From contig NZ_VJXQ01000002.1 in the NCBI RefSeq assembly GCF_007655485.1, positions 531,434-595,433 of the forward strand: a DNA stretch of 64,000 nt, written 5' to 3'. This DNA comes from Halobellus captivus (GTDB taxonomy: Archaea > Halobacteriota > Halobacteria > Halobacteriales > Haloferacaceae). Positions 17,317 through 26,154 of the stretch are shown here, piece after piece (the stretch's first letter is position 1; every line of letters begins with the position of its first letter). The position numbers and the translations under genes were made by a program. Under the pieces are notes generated by a model, which saw nothing but the letters and a program-made list of their open reading frames with translations, was not told the DNA's origin and did not search any database.

Positions 17317-18690
17317 CTACAGCGGCGGGATGATCGCGGGGCTCTCCGCGAAGAACAGCGTCTGAACACCGAGCGCTAGCGTGAGCAGGACGCCGAGAAC
17401 GACGACCGTTCGGACGAGCCACAGCCACGTCAGGCCGACGCCGTCACCCAGCGACGATCCCGAGAGGAGTTCCTCGACGGCCGGGCGGCCGTACACCCAA
17501 CCGATGAAGAGGAGAACGCCCAGGACCGACAGCGGGAGCAGCAGTTGGTACGCGAGCGTGTCGAACCAGGTGAGCCACGACGTGTTCCACGCCGAGGGAA
17601 TACCGAGCAGGAAGATGAGTCCGCCGAGCCCGGCGGCGACCTGTGGACGGCGCGCGCCGTAGTTGTCGACGACGTACGAGGTGACCACTTCGAGCAGGCT
17701 GATCGCCGACGACAGCGCCGCGATGAGGACGACGGCGAAGAAGGCCGCGCCGACGAAGCGACCCGCGGGAAGCTCGGCGAACGCGGTCGCCAGACTGACG
17801 AAGAGCGCACCCGCGCCGCCGCTGCCGGGTTCGATCCCCTGCACGAACAGCAGCGGGATGACGACGAGACCGGCGAGGATACCGACCGCGCTGTTGAACA
17901 CGACGACGGTGACGCTGTCCCCGAAGAGGCTCTGATCGTCGCCGACGTAGGACGCGTAGGTGATCATCGCGCCCATTCCGAGCGACAGCGAGAAGAACGC
18001 CTGGCTCACGGCGAAGGGAATGATCTCCGTGAGCGGCCCGCTAAAGGACGGAAGGGGATCGAACGAGACGCTCAGACTGAGCTGTGAGAGGTCGGGCGAG
18101 AGGAAGTAACTGTAGCCCGGTCCCGCCCCCGGAAGGGTGAACACCCACACGGCGAGGGCGCCGAGGATGACGACGATGCTCGGCACCATCAGCTTCGTCG
18201 CCTTTTCGATGCCGTCCTCGACGCCGCTCGCGACGATCGCGACGACGAAGATCATAAACAGCGCGTGGAGCGCGAGCGCCTCGGGTCCGGCCGAGACCTG
18301 CCCGAAGTAGCCCGCCGGGTCGGCGAAGTAGCCGCCGGTGAGGCTCCCGCCGATGTAGCGGAGCACCCACCCGCCGACGACGCTGTAGTACGACAGGATC
18401 CAGAAGCCGGTGGCGACGCCGAGGACGCCGACCCACTTCCAGGAGCGGTGTCCCAGCTTCTCGAACGCGCTGATGGCGTTCAGGTTGCTCTTTCTCCCGA
18501 TGACGAACTCCGCGAGCATCGCCGGGAGCCCGATCCCCAGTGCGGCGACCAGATAGACGACGAGGAACGTCGCCCCGCCGTACTCGGAGGTCTTGAAGGG
18601 GAACTGCCAGATGTTTCCCAATCCGACCGCCGAGCCGACGGCGGCGAGGATGAACCCCGCGCGCGTCGCCCAGGTCTCTCGTTGACTCAT
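17317..18690 (-). CDS. Na+-dependent NSS/SNF family transporter (second copy)
   Basis: 457 aa with the same plan as its paralogue at 14943: helix 1 GFILAAVGSAVGLGNIWQFPF and helix 6 LGMGAMITYASYVGDDQS. Paralogue identity is high in helices 1-2 and lower in loops. Trp/Gln replace Trp/Arg at the extracellular gate position of helix 1 (WQF against WRF), where NSS transporters normally carry an Arg in the extracellular salt bridge; this suggests a different gate or substrate. Likely an amino acid:Na+ symporter. Confidence 0.93.
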   Translation of the reverse strand: MSQRETWATRAGFILAAVGSAVGLGNIWQFPFKTSEYGGATFLVVYLVAALGIGLPAMLAEFVIGRKSNLNAISAFEKLGHRSWKWVGVLGVATGFWILSYYSVVGGWVLRYIGGSLTGGYFADPAGYFGQVSAGPEALALHALFMIFVVAIVASGVEDGIEKATKLMVPSIVVILGALAVWVFTLPGAGPGYSYFLSPDLSQLSLSVSFDPLPSFSGPLTEIIPFAVSQAFFSLSLGMGAMITYASYVGDDQSLFGDSVTVVVFNSAVGILAGLVVIPLLFVQGIEPGSGGAGALFVSLATAFAELPAGRFVGAAFFAVVLIAALSSAISLLEVVTSYVVDNYGARRPQVAAGLGGLIFLLGIPSAWNTSWLTWFDTLAYQLLLPLSVLGVLLFIGWVYGRPAVEELLSGSSLGDGVGLTWLWLVRTVVVLGVLLTLALGVQTLFFAESPAIIPPL

Positions 18691-18857
18691 GTCGGCTCGA
18701 TCTAATCAGTGGGGAAGTGATAAGACACGCGATTATCGGGCGCGCCCGCTGCGAAAAGTGAACACACACGTCTCAAAACGGACAGTTCTGTACGTTCGTC
18801 GATAGTGGTCTAACGCCTCTGTATCGATGGCCAGCGCGTCGGAGCGAACAGCCGAGG

Positions 18858-19133
18858 CTACGCTCCGAGATACTGGTTCAGTTCGCGGAATTGCTCGGAC
18901 GAGAGGATACCCTCGGTATCGAACGCATCGAACCGCTCGAAGTCGTCGTCGATCGTCAGCACAGTGTTCACGCCCTCGTCGATTGCGGCCCCCGCGTAGT
19001 ACCCGTCCCGTCCGCCGACATTCGCATCGCTGGCCTGAGAGAACGCGTTTCGGACGACGCTGTGGGTGATTTCGTCGTACCAACGGAACCGTTTCGCATC
19101 CAAGAGATTCTGTAGTCGACGACGCGAACCGCT
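18858..19133 (-). pseudogene. PIN-domain (VapC-like) C-terminal remnant
   Basis: An open frame (first usable start TTG 19103; open upstream into the stop of the next gene) encodes the C-terminal half of a PIN nuclease: DANVGGRDGYYAGAAIDEGV followed by VNTVLTIDDDFERFDAF. These hold the third and fourth acidic positions of VapC-type PIN domains. The N-terminal half with the first catalytic Asp is missing, and the frame runs into the 3' end of the quinone reductase gene at 19133. No antitoxin is adjacent. I interpret it as a toxin relic truncated by rearrangement. Confidence 0.65.
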
Positions 19134-20089
19134 TACAACGTGACGACTAACTTCCCGACGAAGCTGTCCTCCAGAACGGCCCGCTGCGCTTCTGCGGTCT
19201 CGTCGAGGGCGTACGCCCCGTAGATCACGGGTTCGACTTCGCCGCGGGCGCAGAGATCGGCGAGTCGTTCCAACACCGCGCCGATGTCGTCGGCGTTGTA
19301 CATCGACATGAACTGATAGCGGATCTCTTTGCCCTTCGTGATCCCGATATCGTCGAATGAGCCACTGGAAGTGTCGTTACCGATTCCGATTACGCGCGCG
19401 CCCGCGTTCGCGACACTCGCGTTGAACTGGAGGTACTGATCCATATGCAGATCGACGACGACGTCCGCGCCGCCCGCGTCGACGACGGCGGCTTCGAGAT
19501 CATCGCGCGTGTAGTCGAAGACCTCGCTCGCGCCGAGCGCTTCGAGGTCCTCTGTGTACTCGGACGAGGCGGTCGTGTGGACGCGCGCGCCCATCGTCTC
19601 CGCGAGTTGGATGGCGACGTGACCGACGCCGCCGCTGCCACCGTGGACGAGTACCGTCTCCGCTGGCTCGGCGGCCGCGTGGTGGACGAGCGCCTGCCAC
19701 GCGGTCGTGCCGACGAGCGCGAGCGCCGCCGCGTCCGCGAAGTCGACTGCTTCGGGTAGGTGTGCGATGAGGTCCGTGGGCGCGGCGACCGCTTCGGCGT
19801 ACGATCCGGGGCGTCCGTTTCCGAGACCCGTTCCGAACACGCGGTCGTCGATATCGAACTCCTCGACGCCGTCGCCGACGGCCGCGACAGTGCCCGCGAC
19901 GTCGGAGCCGCCGATGAACGGGAGGTGTGGAACGGGGTACGCGCCCTCGCGGAAGTACGTGTCGACCGGGTTCACCGCGGCGGCCTCGACGTCGACGACG
20001 ACCTCGCCATATTCGGGTTCGGGCTCGTCGACCTCGTCGACCGTCAGTACGTCGGGTCCGCCGTGCTCGTGGAATCTGACTGCGCGCAT
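19133..20089 (-). CDS. Zinc-independent MDR: NADPH:quinone reductase-like
   Basis: 318 aa from ATG 20089 (MRAVRFHEHGGPDVL). Medium-chain dehydrogenase/reductase with a GroES-like N-terminal domain (AAAVNPVDTYFREG) and a Rossmann domain (VLVHGGSGGVGHVAIQLAE). Catalytic-zinc cysteines are absent, as in quinone oxidoreductases (QOR/zeta-crystallin). It reduces quinones or other enones with NADPH in the cytosol. The natural substrate is unknown. Confidence 0.88.
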   Translation of the reverse strand: MRAVRFHEHGGPDVLTVDEVDEPEPEYGEVVVDVEAAAVNPVDTYFREGAYPVPHLPFIGGSDVAGTVAAVGDGVEEFDIDDRVFGTGLGNGRPGSYAEAVAAPTDLIAHLPEAVDFADAAALALVGTTAWQALVHHAAAEPAETVLVHGGSGGVGHVAIQLAETMGARVHTTASSEYTEDLEALGASEVFDYTRDDLEAAVVDAGGADVVVDLHMDQYLQFNASVANAGARVIGIGNDTSSGSFDDIGITKGKEIRYQFMSMYNADDIGAVLERLADLCARGEVEPVIYGAYALDETAEAQRAVLEDSFVGKLVVTL

Positions 20090-20228
20090 TGCTGTGAGTT
20101 TGGAGAGGGCGATCATAAAATCGGTCGGAACTGCACGGCTGCGAAGCTGGTGTTTCACTCCCGGTGTCACCGAGTATATCGGTTCAAATCGCCGGTGAAC
20201 CGAGTACGCCGAGAATAATATCGACGGG

Positions 20229-20235
20229 CTTTATG
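20229..20235 (+). promoter_or_regulatory. TATA box of sucCD
   Basis: CTTTATG is centred about 29 bases before the sucC ATG at 20261, predicting a leaderless sucCD mRNA. Confidence 0.5.
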
Positions 20236-20260
20236 CGCGCGCACGCCGGAGTTTCGCACG

Positions 20261-21406
20261 ATGCGCTTACACGAATATCAGGCGAAGGACGTCTTCGCCG
20301 ACGCCGGTATTCCGGTACCCGAGTCTCACCTCGCGACGACTGTCGAGGAGGTCGTCGAGGCGGTCTCGGAGATCGGATTCCCGGCGGCGATCAAGGCACA
20401 GGTACACGTCGGCGGACGGGGCAAGGCCGGTGGGATCAAGATCGCGACCGACGAGGCGGAGGCCCGACAGTACGCCGACGAGATCCTCGGAATGGACCTC
20501 AAAGGCTACACCGTCGAGAAGGTCCTCGTCGAGGAGGGGGTCGACTTCGAGAACGAACTCTACGTGGGGATCACGATGGACCGCGGCGAGGGCGAGCCCG
20601 TCGCGATGGTCTCTACTGAGGGCGGTGTCGACATCGAGTCCGTCGCCGAGGAGACGCCGGACGCGATCGCCCGCGAGCACATCGATCCCGCGTTCGGCCT
20701 GCACCCCTACCAGGCGCGGAAAGTCGTCTACGACGCTGAGATTCCTCGCGACGTCGCAGGCGACGTCGCTTCGATTCTCTCGACGCTCTATGACCTCTAC
20801 GAGTCGAAGGACGCCTCCGAAGTCGAGATCAACCCCGTGATGATCACCGCGGACCGCGAGGTCATCGCCGCGGACGCTGTGATGAACATCGACGAGGACG
20901 CGCTCTTTCGGCAACCAGACCTCGCCGAGATGGAGGACGAGGCTGCCGCGGACGACCTCGAAGCCAAGGCCAACGAGTACGGCTTCGACTACGTTCGGCT
21001 CTCGGGCAACGTCGGCATTATCGGCAACGGCGCGGGCCTCGTGATGACGACGCTGGACCTCGTCGATCACTTCGGTGGAACGCCCGCGAACTTCCTCGAT
21101 ATCGGCGGCGGGGCGAAGGCCGAGCGCGTCGCGAACGCGCTGGATATGGTCTTCGCCGACGAGAACGTCGACGCGGTCGTCTTCAACATCTTCGGCGGCA
21201 TCACCCGCGGCGACGAGGTCGCGAAGGGAATCAACGAGGCGCTCGAATCCTTCGACGAGATCCCGAAGAAGGTCGTCGTCCGACTGGCGGGGACGAACGC
21301 CGAGGAAGGAATGGAGATTCTCAACACCGACCTCGTCGAGGTCGAAGCGACTCTCGAAGACGCGGTGCAGCGAGCGGTCGAAAACGCACAGGAGGCAGGA
21401 CAATGA
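20261..21406 (+). CDS. sucC: Succinyl-CoA synthetase beta subunit
   Basis: A 381 aa ATP-grasp subunit that binds nucleotide and succinate in the TCA cycle step succinyl-CoA to succinate. It starts [20 protein letters not shown]. Also visible are [16 protein letters not shown] (nucleotide loop), EINPVMIT and the C-terminal [20 protein letters not shown] CoA-ligase domain. Its stop overlaps the sucD start by four bases (ATGA), so the two subunits are made in a coupled way. Confidence 0.97.
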   Translation: MRLHEYQAKDVFADAGIPVPESHLATTVEEVVEAVSEIGFPAAIKAQVHVGGRGKAGGIKIATDEAEARQYADEILGMDLKGYTVEKVLVEEGVDFENELYVGITMDRGEGEPVAMVSTEGGVDIESVAEETPDAIAREHIDPAFGLHPYQARKVVYDAEIPRDVAGDVASILSTLYDLYESKDASEVEINPVMITADREVIAADAVMNIDEDALFRQPDLAEMEDEAAADDLEAKANEYGFDYVRLSGNVGIIGNGAGLVMTTLDLVDHFGGTPANFLDIGGGAKAERVANALDMVFADENVDAVVFNIFGGITRGDEVAKGINEALESFDEIPKKVVVRLAGTNAEEGMEILNTDLVEVEATLEDAVQRAVENAQEAGQ

Positions 21407-22272
21407 GCATCTTCGTCGACGACGACACGCGCGTTGTAGTACAGGGAATCACCGGTGGGGAGGGCAAGTTCCACACCGAGCAGATGATCGAGTACGGTAC
21501 GAACGTCGTCGCTGGCGCGGTCCCCGGCAAGGGCGGTCAGGAGGTTGCGGGCGTCCCCGTCTACGACACCGTCGATCAGGCGGTCGACGCCGAGGACGCC
21601 GACGCGTCCGTGGTGTTCGTCCCGCCCGCGTTCGCGGCCGACGCCGTTTTCGAGGCGCTCGATACCGATCTCGACCTCGTCGTCGCGATCACGGAGGGAA
21701 TCCCGACCCAGGATATGGCGAAAGTGAACAAGCGCCTTTCCGAAGTGGATACCCGTCTCATCGGACCGAACTGCCCCGGGATCATCACGCCCGGCGAGGC
21801 CAAGTTGGGCATCCTGCCCGGCAACATCTTCGAGTCCGGAGACGTGGGACTCGTCTCGCGCTCGGGCACCCTGACGTACCAGGTCGTCTCGAATCTCACT
21901 GAAAGAGGAATCGGCCAGACCACCGCCATCGGCATCGGCGGCGATCCGATCATCGGCACGTCGTTCGTCGACTCGTTGGAGGCCTTCGAGGCTGACAGTG
22001 AGACGAAGGCGGTCGTGATGTGCGGCGAGATCGGCGGCGAGGACGAAGAGCAGGCCGCGAAGTTCATCGCGGAGAACATGGACACGCCGGTCGCGGGCTT
22101 CATCGCCGGGCGCACCGCGCCGCCGGGCAAGCGGATGGGCCACGCGGGCGCGATCGTTTCAGGTTCCGGGACCGGAACCGCGGAATCGAAGATCGACGCG
22201 CTCAACGACGCGGGCGTCCCCGTCGGCGACACGCCGAACGAAGTCGCCGACTACATCGAGGACTTCCTGTAA
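21403..22272 (+). CDS. sucD: Succinyl-CoA synthetase alpha subunit
   Basis: 289 aa. An N-terminal CoA-binding Rossmann domain ([31 protein letters not shown]) and a C-terminal ligase domain with the phosphorylated histidine, His247 in [22 protein letters not shown] is the usual alpha-subunit signature. Full length, overlapping sucC by four bases. Confidence 0.97.
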   Translation: MSIFVDDDTRVVVQGITGGEGKFHTEQMIEYGTNVVAGAVPGKGGQEVAGVPVYDTVDQAVDAEDADASVVFVPPAFAADAVFEALDTDLDLVVAITEGIPTQDMAKVNKRLSEVDTRLIGPNCPGIITPGEAKLGILPGNIFESGDVGLVSRSGTLTYQVVSNLTERGIGQTTAIGIGGDPIIGTSFVDSLEAFEADSETKAVVMCGEIGGEDEEQAAKFIAENMDTPVAGFIAGRTAPPGKRMGHAGAIVSGSGTGTAESKIDALNDAGVPVGDTPNEVADYIEDFL

Positions 22273-22330
22273 CTGGCCGTTCGGTCCCGAACGCCGTTTT
22301 TCTATGCTGTCGTACCCAGTACGTCGAAGT

Positions 22331-22720
22331 TCAGTACGTGACTACGTCGATATCTAGACGCTCGAAGTCATCGACGTTCCGCGTGAGGACCGGCTCTTCC
22401 AACACAGCCGCAGTCGCCGCGATGATCACGTCACCGTCCCCGACCGGCGTTCCCTCGTTCTGCAGTTCGCCGGAGAGTCGGCCAGCCTTCCGCATCACAG
22501 CGGTATCAGCGGGATAGATCGGTTTTGATTCGAGGATTTCTTCGACTGTATTGCGTTCGGACTCTGTGTCCATCGCTCGCGCGACACCGTAGTACAACTC
22601 GAACAGCGTCATCGACGAAATCCGCTGTTGGACGAGATCGCGCTCCACCTCGCGAGCTTTCTCAATGGCCCCCTCGTCGCCATTCATCAAGTCGATGAGA
22701 AATGCCGTATCGAGGAGCAC
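22331..22720 (-). CDS. vapC: VapC-type PIN ribonuclease toxin
   Basis: 129 aa from GTG 22720, one base behind the antitoxin stop. The PIN fold has all the acidic positions: VLLDTAFLIDLM (Asp at residue 4), LFELYYGVARA (Glu in the middle), and VGDGDVIIAATAAV then LTRNVDDFERL at the end. VapC toxins cut tRNA or rRNA when freed from VapB. Complete, unlike the PIN relic at 18858. Confidence 0.92.
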   Translation of the reverse strand: MLLDTAFLIDLMNGDEGAIEKAREVERDLVQQRISSMTLFELYYGVARAMDTESERNTVEEILESKPIYPADTAVMRKAGRLSGELQNEGTPVGDGDVIIAATAAVLEEPVLTRNVDDFERLDIDVVTY

Positions 22721-22721
22721 C

Positions 22722-22958
22722 CTATGCCTCCCGCATCCGCTCTGCAATCGCTTCGAGTTCCTCGCCGCGTCGCCCTCGCCGCTCGGAGACCGCTTCTCGG
22801 AGTGCGTCGGTTTCCTCATCGCTCAGGATTCCCGCGAGGTCGAGGAGCGATCGTTCCCCGGCCAACCGGAGAACGACCTCTGAAAACGTCTCGTCTTCGC
22901 GTTTGTGCGCAGCGAGACGATCGTACGCCTCCTCGGAGAGGCGGATACTTTTGGACAT
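22722..22958 (-). CDS. vapB: VapB-type antitoxin (RHH/DUF7557-like)
   Basis: 78 aa from ATG 22958 (MSKSIRLSEEAYDRLAAHK). The N-terminal SIRLSEEAYDRL...ETFSEVVLRL is a ribbon-helix-helix-type DNA-binding/dimerisation domain of the antitoxin family common before archaeal VapC. The C-terminal half (DEETDALREAVSERRGRRGEEL) is a charged toxin-binding helix. The stop is one base before the vapC GTG (TAG-g-GTG), which implies translational coupling. Another ATG two codons upstream (22964) lies within the inverted repeat. Confidence 0.88.
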   Translation of the reverse strand: MSKSIRLSEEAYDRLAAHKREDETFSEVVLRLAGERSLLDLAGILSDEETDALREAVSERRGRRGEELEAIAERMREA

Positions 22959-22959
22959 A

Positions 22960-22977
22960 TGCATACGGTTGTATGCA
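22960..22977 (-). promoter_or_regulatory. 18-bp inverted repeat, probable vapBC operator
   Basis: TGCATAC-GGTT-GTATGCA is a perfect 7-bp inverted repeat immediately before the vapB start. A TATA-like AAGTACTTTG is centred near 22990, about 30 bases before the start, so the repeat lies over the transcription start. The position suits repression by the VapBC complex. Confidence 0.7.
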
Positions 22978-23053
22978 GACGAACAAAGTACTTTCTCCGG
23001 GAGATTGCCGGACGGGCGCAATCCGTTATGTGATATCGATTGAACGTTCGGTA

Positions 23054-23491
23054 ATGCGCGTCAGCGACATCTGCTCGTCGACGGTTGTCACGGTGGACCT
23101 CGGCGCGTCGCTCGCCGATGCCGTCGGGGAGATGCTCGACGCGGACGTCGGGAGCGCGGTCGTCACCGACGACGGCGCGCCGGGTGGAATCGTGACCCAG
23201 CGCGACGTGTTGGAAGCGACGCACCGCACCGGTGAGTCGCTGTCGTCGATCGGTGTCAGGAGGGCCGCGAGCGCGCCGCTGATCACGATCGGTCCCTCGG
23301 CGACGATGCGGCGTGCAGCGGAAACGTTGCGCGAGAACGACGTTCACCGGTTGGTCGTCGTCGACGGGATCGACGTCGTCGGTATCGTCTCGACGACGGA
23401 TCTCATTCGGAACTACGCCGGACTTCGCGAAGCCGAGCGCAGACGCGCGGATGCGGAGTACGACTGGCTCACGCGCGAGGATGTGCGGTGA
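23054..23491 (+). CDS. Paired CBS-domain protein
   Basis: 145 aa from ATG 23054. Two CBS motifs form one Bateman module: MRVSDICSSTVVTVDLGASL...GIVTQRDVLEA (residues 1-60) and PLITIGPSATMRRAAETL...GIVSTTDLIRNY (residues 70-122). Such stand-alone modules bind adenine nucleotides and regulate partners. The partner is unknown; the neighbours are unrelated in function. The longer upstream frame overlaps vapBC on the other strand and is not coding. Confidence 0.88.
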   Translation: MRVSDICSSTVVTVDLGASLADAVGEMLDADVGSAVVTDDGAPGGIVTQRDVLEATHRTGESLSSIGVRRAASAPLITIGPSATMRRAAETLRENDVHRLVVVDGIDVVGIVSTTDLIRNYAGLREAERRRADAEYDWLTREDVR

Positions 23492-23583
23492 CCCGACGGT
23501 TTTCCGACAGCTTCGGTTCGTTCGCTGAGAGCGAGAACCTTCGGAACCGTCATCACTGTCGACGCGTAACCTGGCATCGAGAG

Positions 23584-24696
23584 ATGGAACGTCCTCGAAA
23601 CCCGTCGTCGCGATCGAGCACGACCCGGCGAGCGTTTCTCGGCGGCGTCGCCGCCGGTGGAGTGGTCGGCACTGCGGGTTGTCTTCAGGCGCTCGGCTTT
23701 CAGCGGGAGTCGGCGTGGCGCGATCCGCCGCTGGCCGCCGACCGTCCGGACGCGGTGTACGTGCCCGCGGTCACCGAGGGGATGGGAATGTACGGACGGA
23801 CGACGACGGGTCGGTACGGCGTCGCGCTCACGTACTCCTACCCGCACCGCTTCTGGACGCTCACGGGCAGTGAAACGTCGAAGACGGTCGTCGAGGCTGA
23901 CGACGACGTCCACCTGATGGTGTCGCTGTGGGACACGGAAACCGAACAGGTCCTCCCCGTCGATTCGGGACTGACGATCGAGATCCGGGACGAGGGCGGG
24001 ATCGTCACACAGGAGGTCGCCTACCCGATGCTCTCCCAGCAGATGGGGCTGCACTATGGCGACAACTACGCGCTCGCCGGGGAGGGCGCATACGAGGCGC
24101 GGATCCACGTCGGCGGGATTTCGACGCGACGAACCGGCGGATTCGAGGGCGCGTTCGAGTCGCCGGAGACTGCGACGATCCCCTTCGAGTTCCACGCCGA
24201 CGATTTGTCCGCAATCGAGATTTCGGAACCGGACGGTGCGGGGGAGCGCGGGGCCGTGCCGCCGATGGAGATGCACGACGCTCCGGTCGGCCGAGCCCCG
24301 GACGCGGCGTCGTTGCCGGGGCGGCATCTCGGGCGGGCGACCTCGGGCGACGTCGTCTTCGAGGCGTTCGTTGTCGACAACGAGGAGGTTCCCGGGCGGT
24401 CCGAGGGGGAGTCGTATCTGTACGTCTCGGCGCGGACGGCGCACAACGGGATCCTGCTGCCAATGATGGGACTGGCGGCGACGCTGACGCGCGAGAACGA
24501 GACTGTATTCGACGGTAGATTGACGTCCACGCTGGATTCGGAGATCGGCTACCACTACGGTGCGGCCGGATTCGATGCCGACGTGCGGGCGGGCGACGAG
24601 CTCACGATCTCAGTCACGACTTGGTCGCAGATCGCCCGTCACGATGGCTACGAGACGGCGTTTTTCGCGTTGGACGACGTCTCTGTGAGAGCCTGA
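23584..24696 (+). CDS. Tat lipoprotein with tandem P19/Tp34-like iron-transport domains
   Basis: 370 aa from ATG 23584. The N terminus has a twin-Arg motif (TTRRAFLGGVAAGG) and lipobox-type cysteine (GTAGCLQ), so it is a Tat-exported lipid-anchored protein. Two similar beta-sandwich halves follow. The first has LMVSLWDTETEQVLPVD and PMLSQQMGLHYGDNYAL; the second has YLYVSARTAHNG, LPMMGLAATLT and SEIGYHYGAAGF. The Met/His pattern (MGLHYG, GYHYG) is like the metal site of P19/Tp34 Fe2+/Cu2+-binding proteins. Haloarchaea annotate this type as DUF7350. A role in metal uptake is inferred; no FTR1 permease is adjacent. Confidence 0.75.
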   Translation: MERPRNPSSRSSTTRRAFLGGVAAGGVVGTAGCLQALGFQRESAWRDPPLAADRPDAVYVPAVTEGMGMYGRTTTGRYGVALTYSYPHRFWTLTGSETSKTVVEADDDVHLMVSLWDTETEQVLPVDSGLTIEIRDEGGIVTQEVAYPMLSQQMGLHYGDNYALAGEGAYEARIHVGGISTRRTGGFEGAFESPETATIPFEFHADDLSAIEISEPDGAGERGAVPPMEMHDAPVGRAPDAASLPGRHLGRATSGDVVFEAFVVDNEEVPGRSEGESYLYVSARTAHNGILLPMMGLAATLTRENETVFDGRLTSTLDSEIGYHYGAAGFDADVRAGDELTISVTTWSQIARHDGYETAFFALDDVSVRA

Positions 24697-24731
24697 AGCG
24701 GGCCCGTCACTCGTCGAAAACGATTTCGAGC

Positions 24732-24965
24732 TCAGTCGAGGTCGGGTTCGGGGTCTTCGTTCCCCATCCCGCCTCGCATCGCCTCGCGCTCGTCGGGTTC
24801 GTCGCGACCGAAGTAGTCGACGAGCCAGAGGACCGCCCCGACGATGATGAGCGCGATCCCGATCAACGAGGTCGGCGGCGCGGGGATGAAAAACAGGACT
24901 GCGCCGACGAGGATCATCATCCCGGGACTCAACCAGGCGACCCATTCGCGTGCTGTGTGTGGCAT
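24732..24965 (-). CDS. Small two-helix membrane protein
   Basis: 77 aa from ATG 24965 (MPHTAREWVAWLSPGMMILV); ATG 24977 is an alternative. Two hydrophobic segments (about residues 15-32 and 36-52: LVGAVLFFIPAPPTSLIGIA, LIIVGAVLWLVDYFG) end in an acidic tail. The pattern matches small haloarchaeal DUF6199/phospholipase_D-nuclease-like membrane proteins, but I cannot name the family with confidence. Confidence 0.65.
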   Translation of the reverse strand: MPHTAREWVAWLSPGMMILVGAVLFFIPAPPTSLIGIALIIVGAVLWLVDYFGRDEPDEREAMRGGMGNEDPEPDLD

Positions 24966-25200
24966 CCTTCGAACCATAGCGGAACGCACGACCGAGACCG
25001 TATTTGTAATGAACGCAGTTCGAAAAGTGACGGTGCCCGTAACCGAACCCCCGATCGCGTAAGGACCACGTACCCTCGCGCCACACACGATATCGAAAGC
25101 GACGGTCTGTGAACACCGGAAAGGGTGATTCGGCGCGGTACCGGTGGCTTTCTCGGCCACACAACCAACGTCTTTACCGTATCACGCCCAACCACCGGGT

Positions 25201-26145
25201 ATGGATTCGATCAACCGGATGGCCATCGAGCTCGTCGACGAGGCCATCGACTTCGCGGGCGAACTCCGCGTCGTACCGCACGAACTCGACTCGGGGGCGA
25301 CCGTCCTCGACTTCGGGGTCGACTCGCCCGGCGGCGTCGAGGCCGGAATGCTGCTCGCCGAGATCCAGACCGCGGGTCTTTCGACGGTGCAGACGCGGAT
25401 GGACGACGTCGCTGGCGCGCCGACGCCGTACGTCGAACTCCAGACGGACCACCCCGCGCTCTCGCTGCTCTGCTCGCAGAAGGCGGGCTGGGAGCTGACC
25501 TTCGACGACCCCCCGTTCGACGGACTGGGGTCCGGTCCGGCCCGCGCGCTTGTCGCCGAGGAAGACGAGTTCCACGCGATGGAGTACTTCGACGAGTTCG
25601 ACCTCACCGTGCTCTCCGTCGAGAGCATCGACCTCCCGAGCGATCGGATCGCCGAGCACGTCGCCGATCGCGCGGGTGTCGAGCCCAGTGCCGTCTTCCT
25701 CCCGGCGTACGCGACCGGGTCGACCGTCGGTAGCGTCACGGGGGCCGCCCGCGCGGCCGAACTCGCGCTCTTCAGACTCTTCGAGCTCGGATACGACGTC
25801 CATAACGTCCAGTCGGCGTTCGGCTCAGCCCCGATCGCTCCCGTCAGCTACGACGAGAGCGTCGCGATGGCCCGCACCAACGACGCCGTCGCCTACGGCG
25901 GCGAAGTACATCTGACCGTCACCGAGGACTTCGACGACTTCGATCGAGTCCCCTCCAGCGCACGCGAGGAGTACGGAACGCCGTTCGAGGCGATCTTCGA
26001 CGACGCGGAGTGGGATTTCTACGAGGTCCCCGAAACGATCTTCGCGCCCGGAAAGGCGACGATCGACGTCGTCGACGGCCCCACGCACGTCCTCGGCGAC
26101 ACCGACGAGGGGCTCTTGGCCGAGTCGTTCGGCTACCGATCGTAG
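25201..26145 (+). CDS. mch: Methenyltetrahydromethanopterin cyclohydrolase
   Basis: 314 aa from ATG 25201 (MDSINRMAIELVDEAI); the frame upstream is not family-like. Mch interconverts N5-formyl and N5,N10-methenyl groups on the C1 carrier. Family motifs: GGVEAGMLLAEIQTAGL, GSGPARALVAEEDEF, PAYATGSTVGSVTGAARA, HNVQSAFGSAPIAPV and the final FAPGKATID. In non-methanogenic haloarchaea it is a known retained gene, thought to act with a folate-type carrier. It would connect to the glycine cleavage genes at 34.9-39.2 kb, which load C1 units. The gene at 26155 follows by 9 bases. Confidence 0.95.
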   Translation: MDSINRMAIELVDEAIDFAGELRVVPHELDSGATVLDFGVDSPGGVEAGMLLAEIQTAGLSTVQTRMDDVAGAPTPYVELQTDHPALSLLCSQKAGWELTFDDPPFDGLGSGPARALVAEEDEFHAMEYFDEFDLTVLSVESIDLPSDRIAEHVADRAGVEPSAVFLPAYATGSTVGSVTGAARAAELALFRLFELGYDVHNVQSAFGSAPIAPVSYDESVAMARTNDAVAYGGEVHLTVTEDFDDFDRVPSSAREEYGTPFEAIFDDAEWDFYEVPETIFAPGKATIDVVDGPTHVLGDTDEGLLAESFGYRS

Positions 26146-26154
26146 GAGGCCGCT

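Noticed and set aside
20267-21403. A 378 aa frame opposite sucC
   Set aside because: Shadow of a conserved gene on the other strand.
23687-24690. Signs of a CRISPR array or cas genes anywhere in the window
   Set aside because: No regularly spaced 24-40 base repeats with unique spacers and no cas motifs; the tandem repeats are directly adjoining and imperfect.
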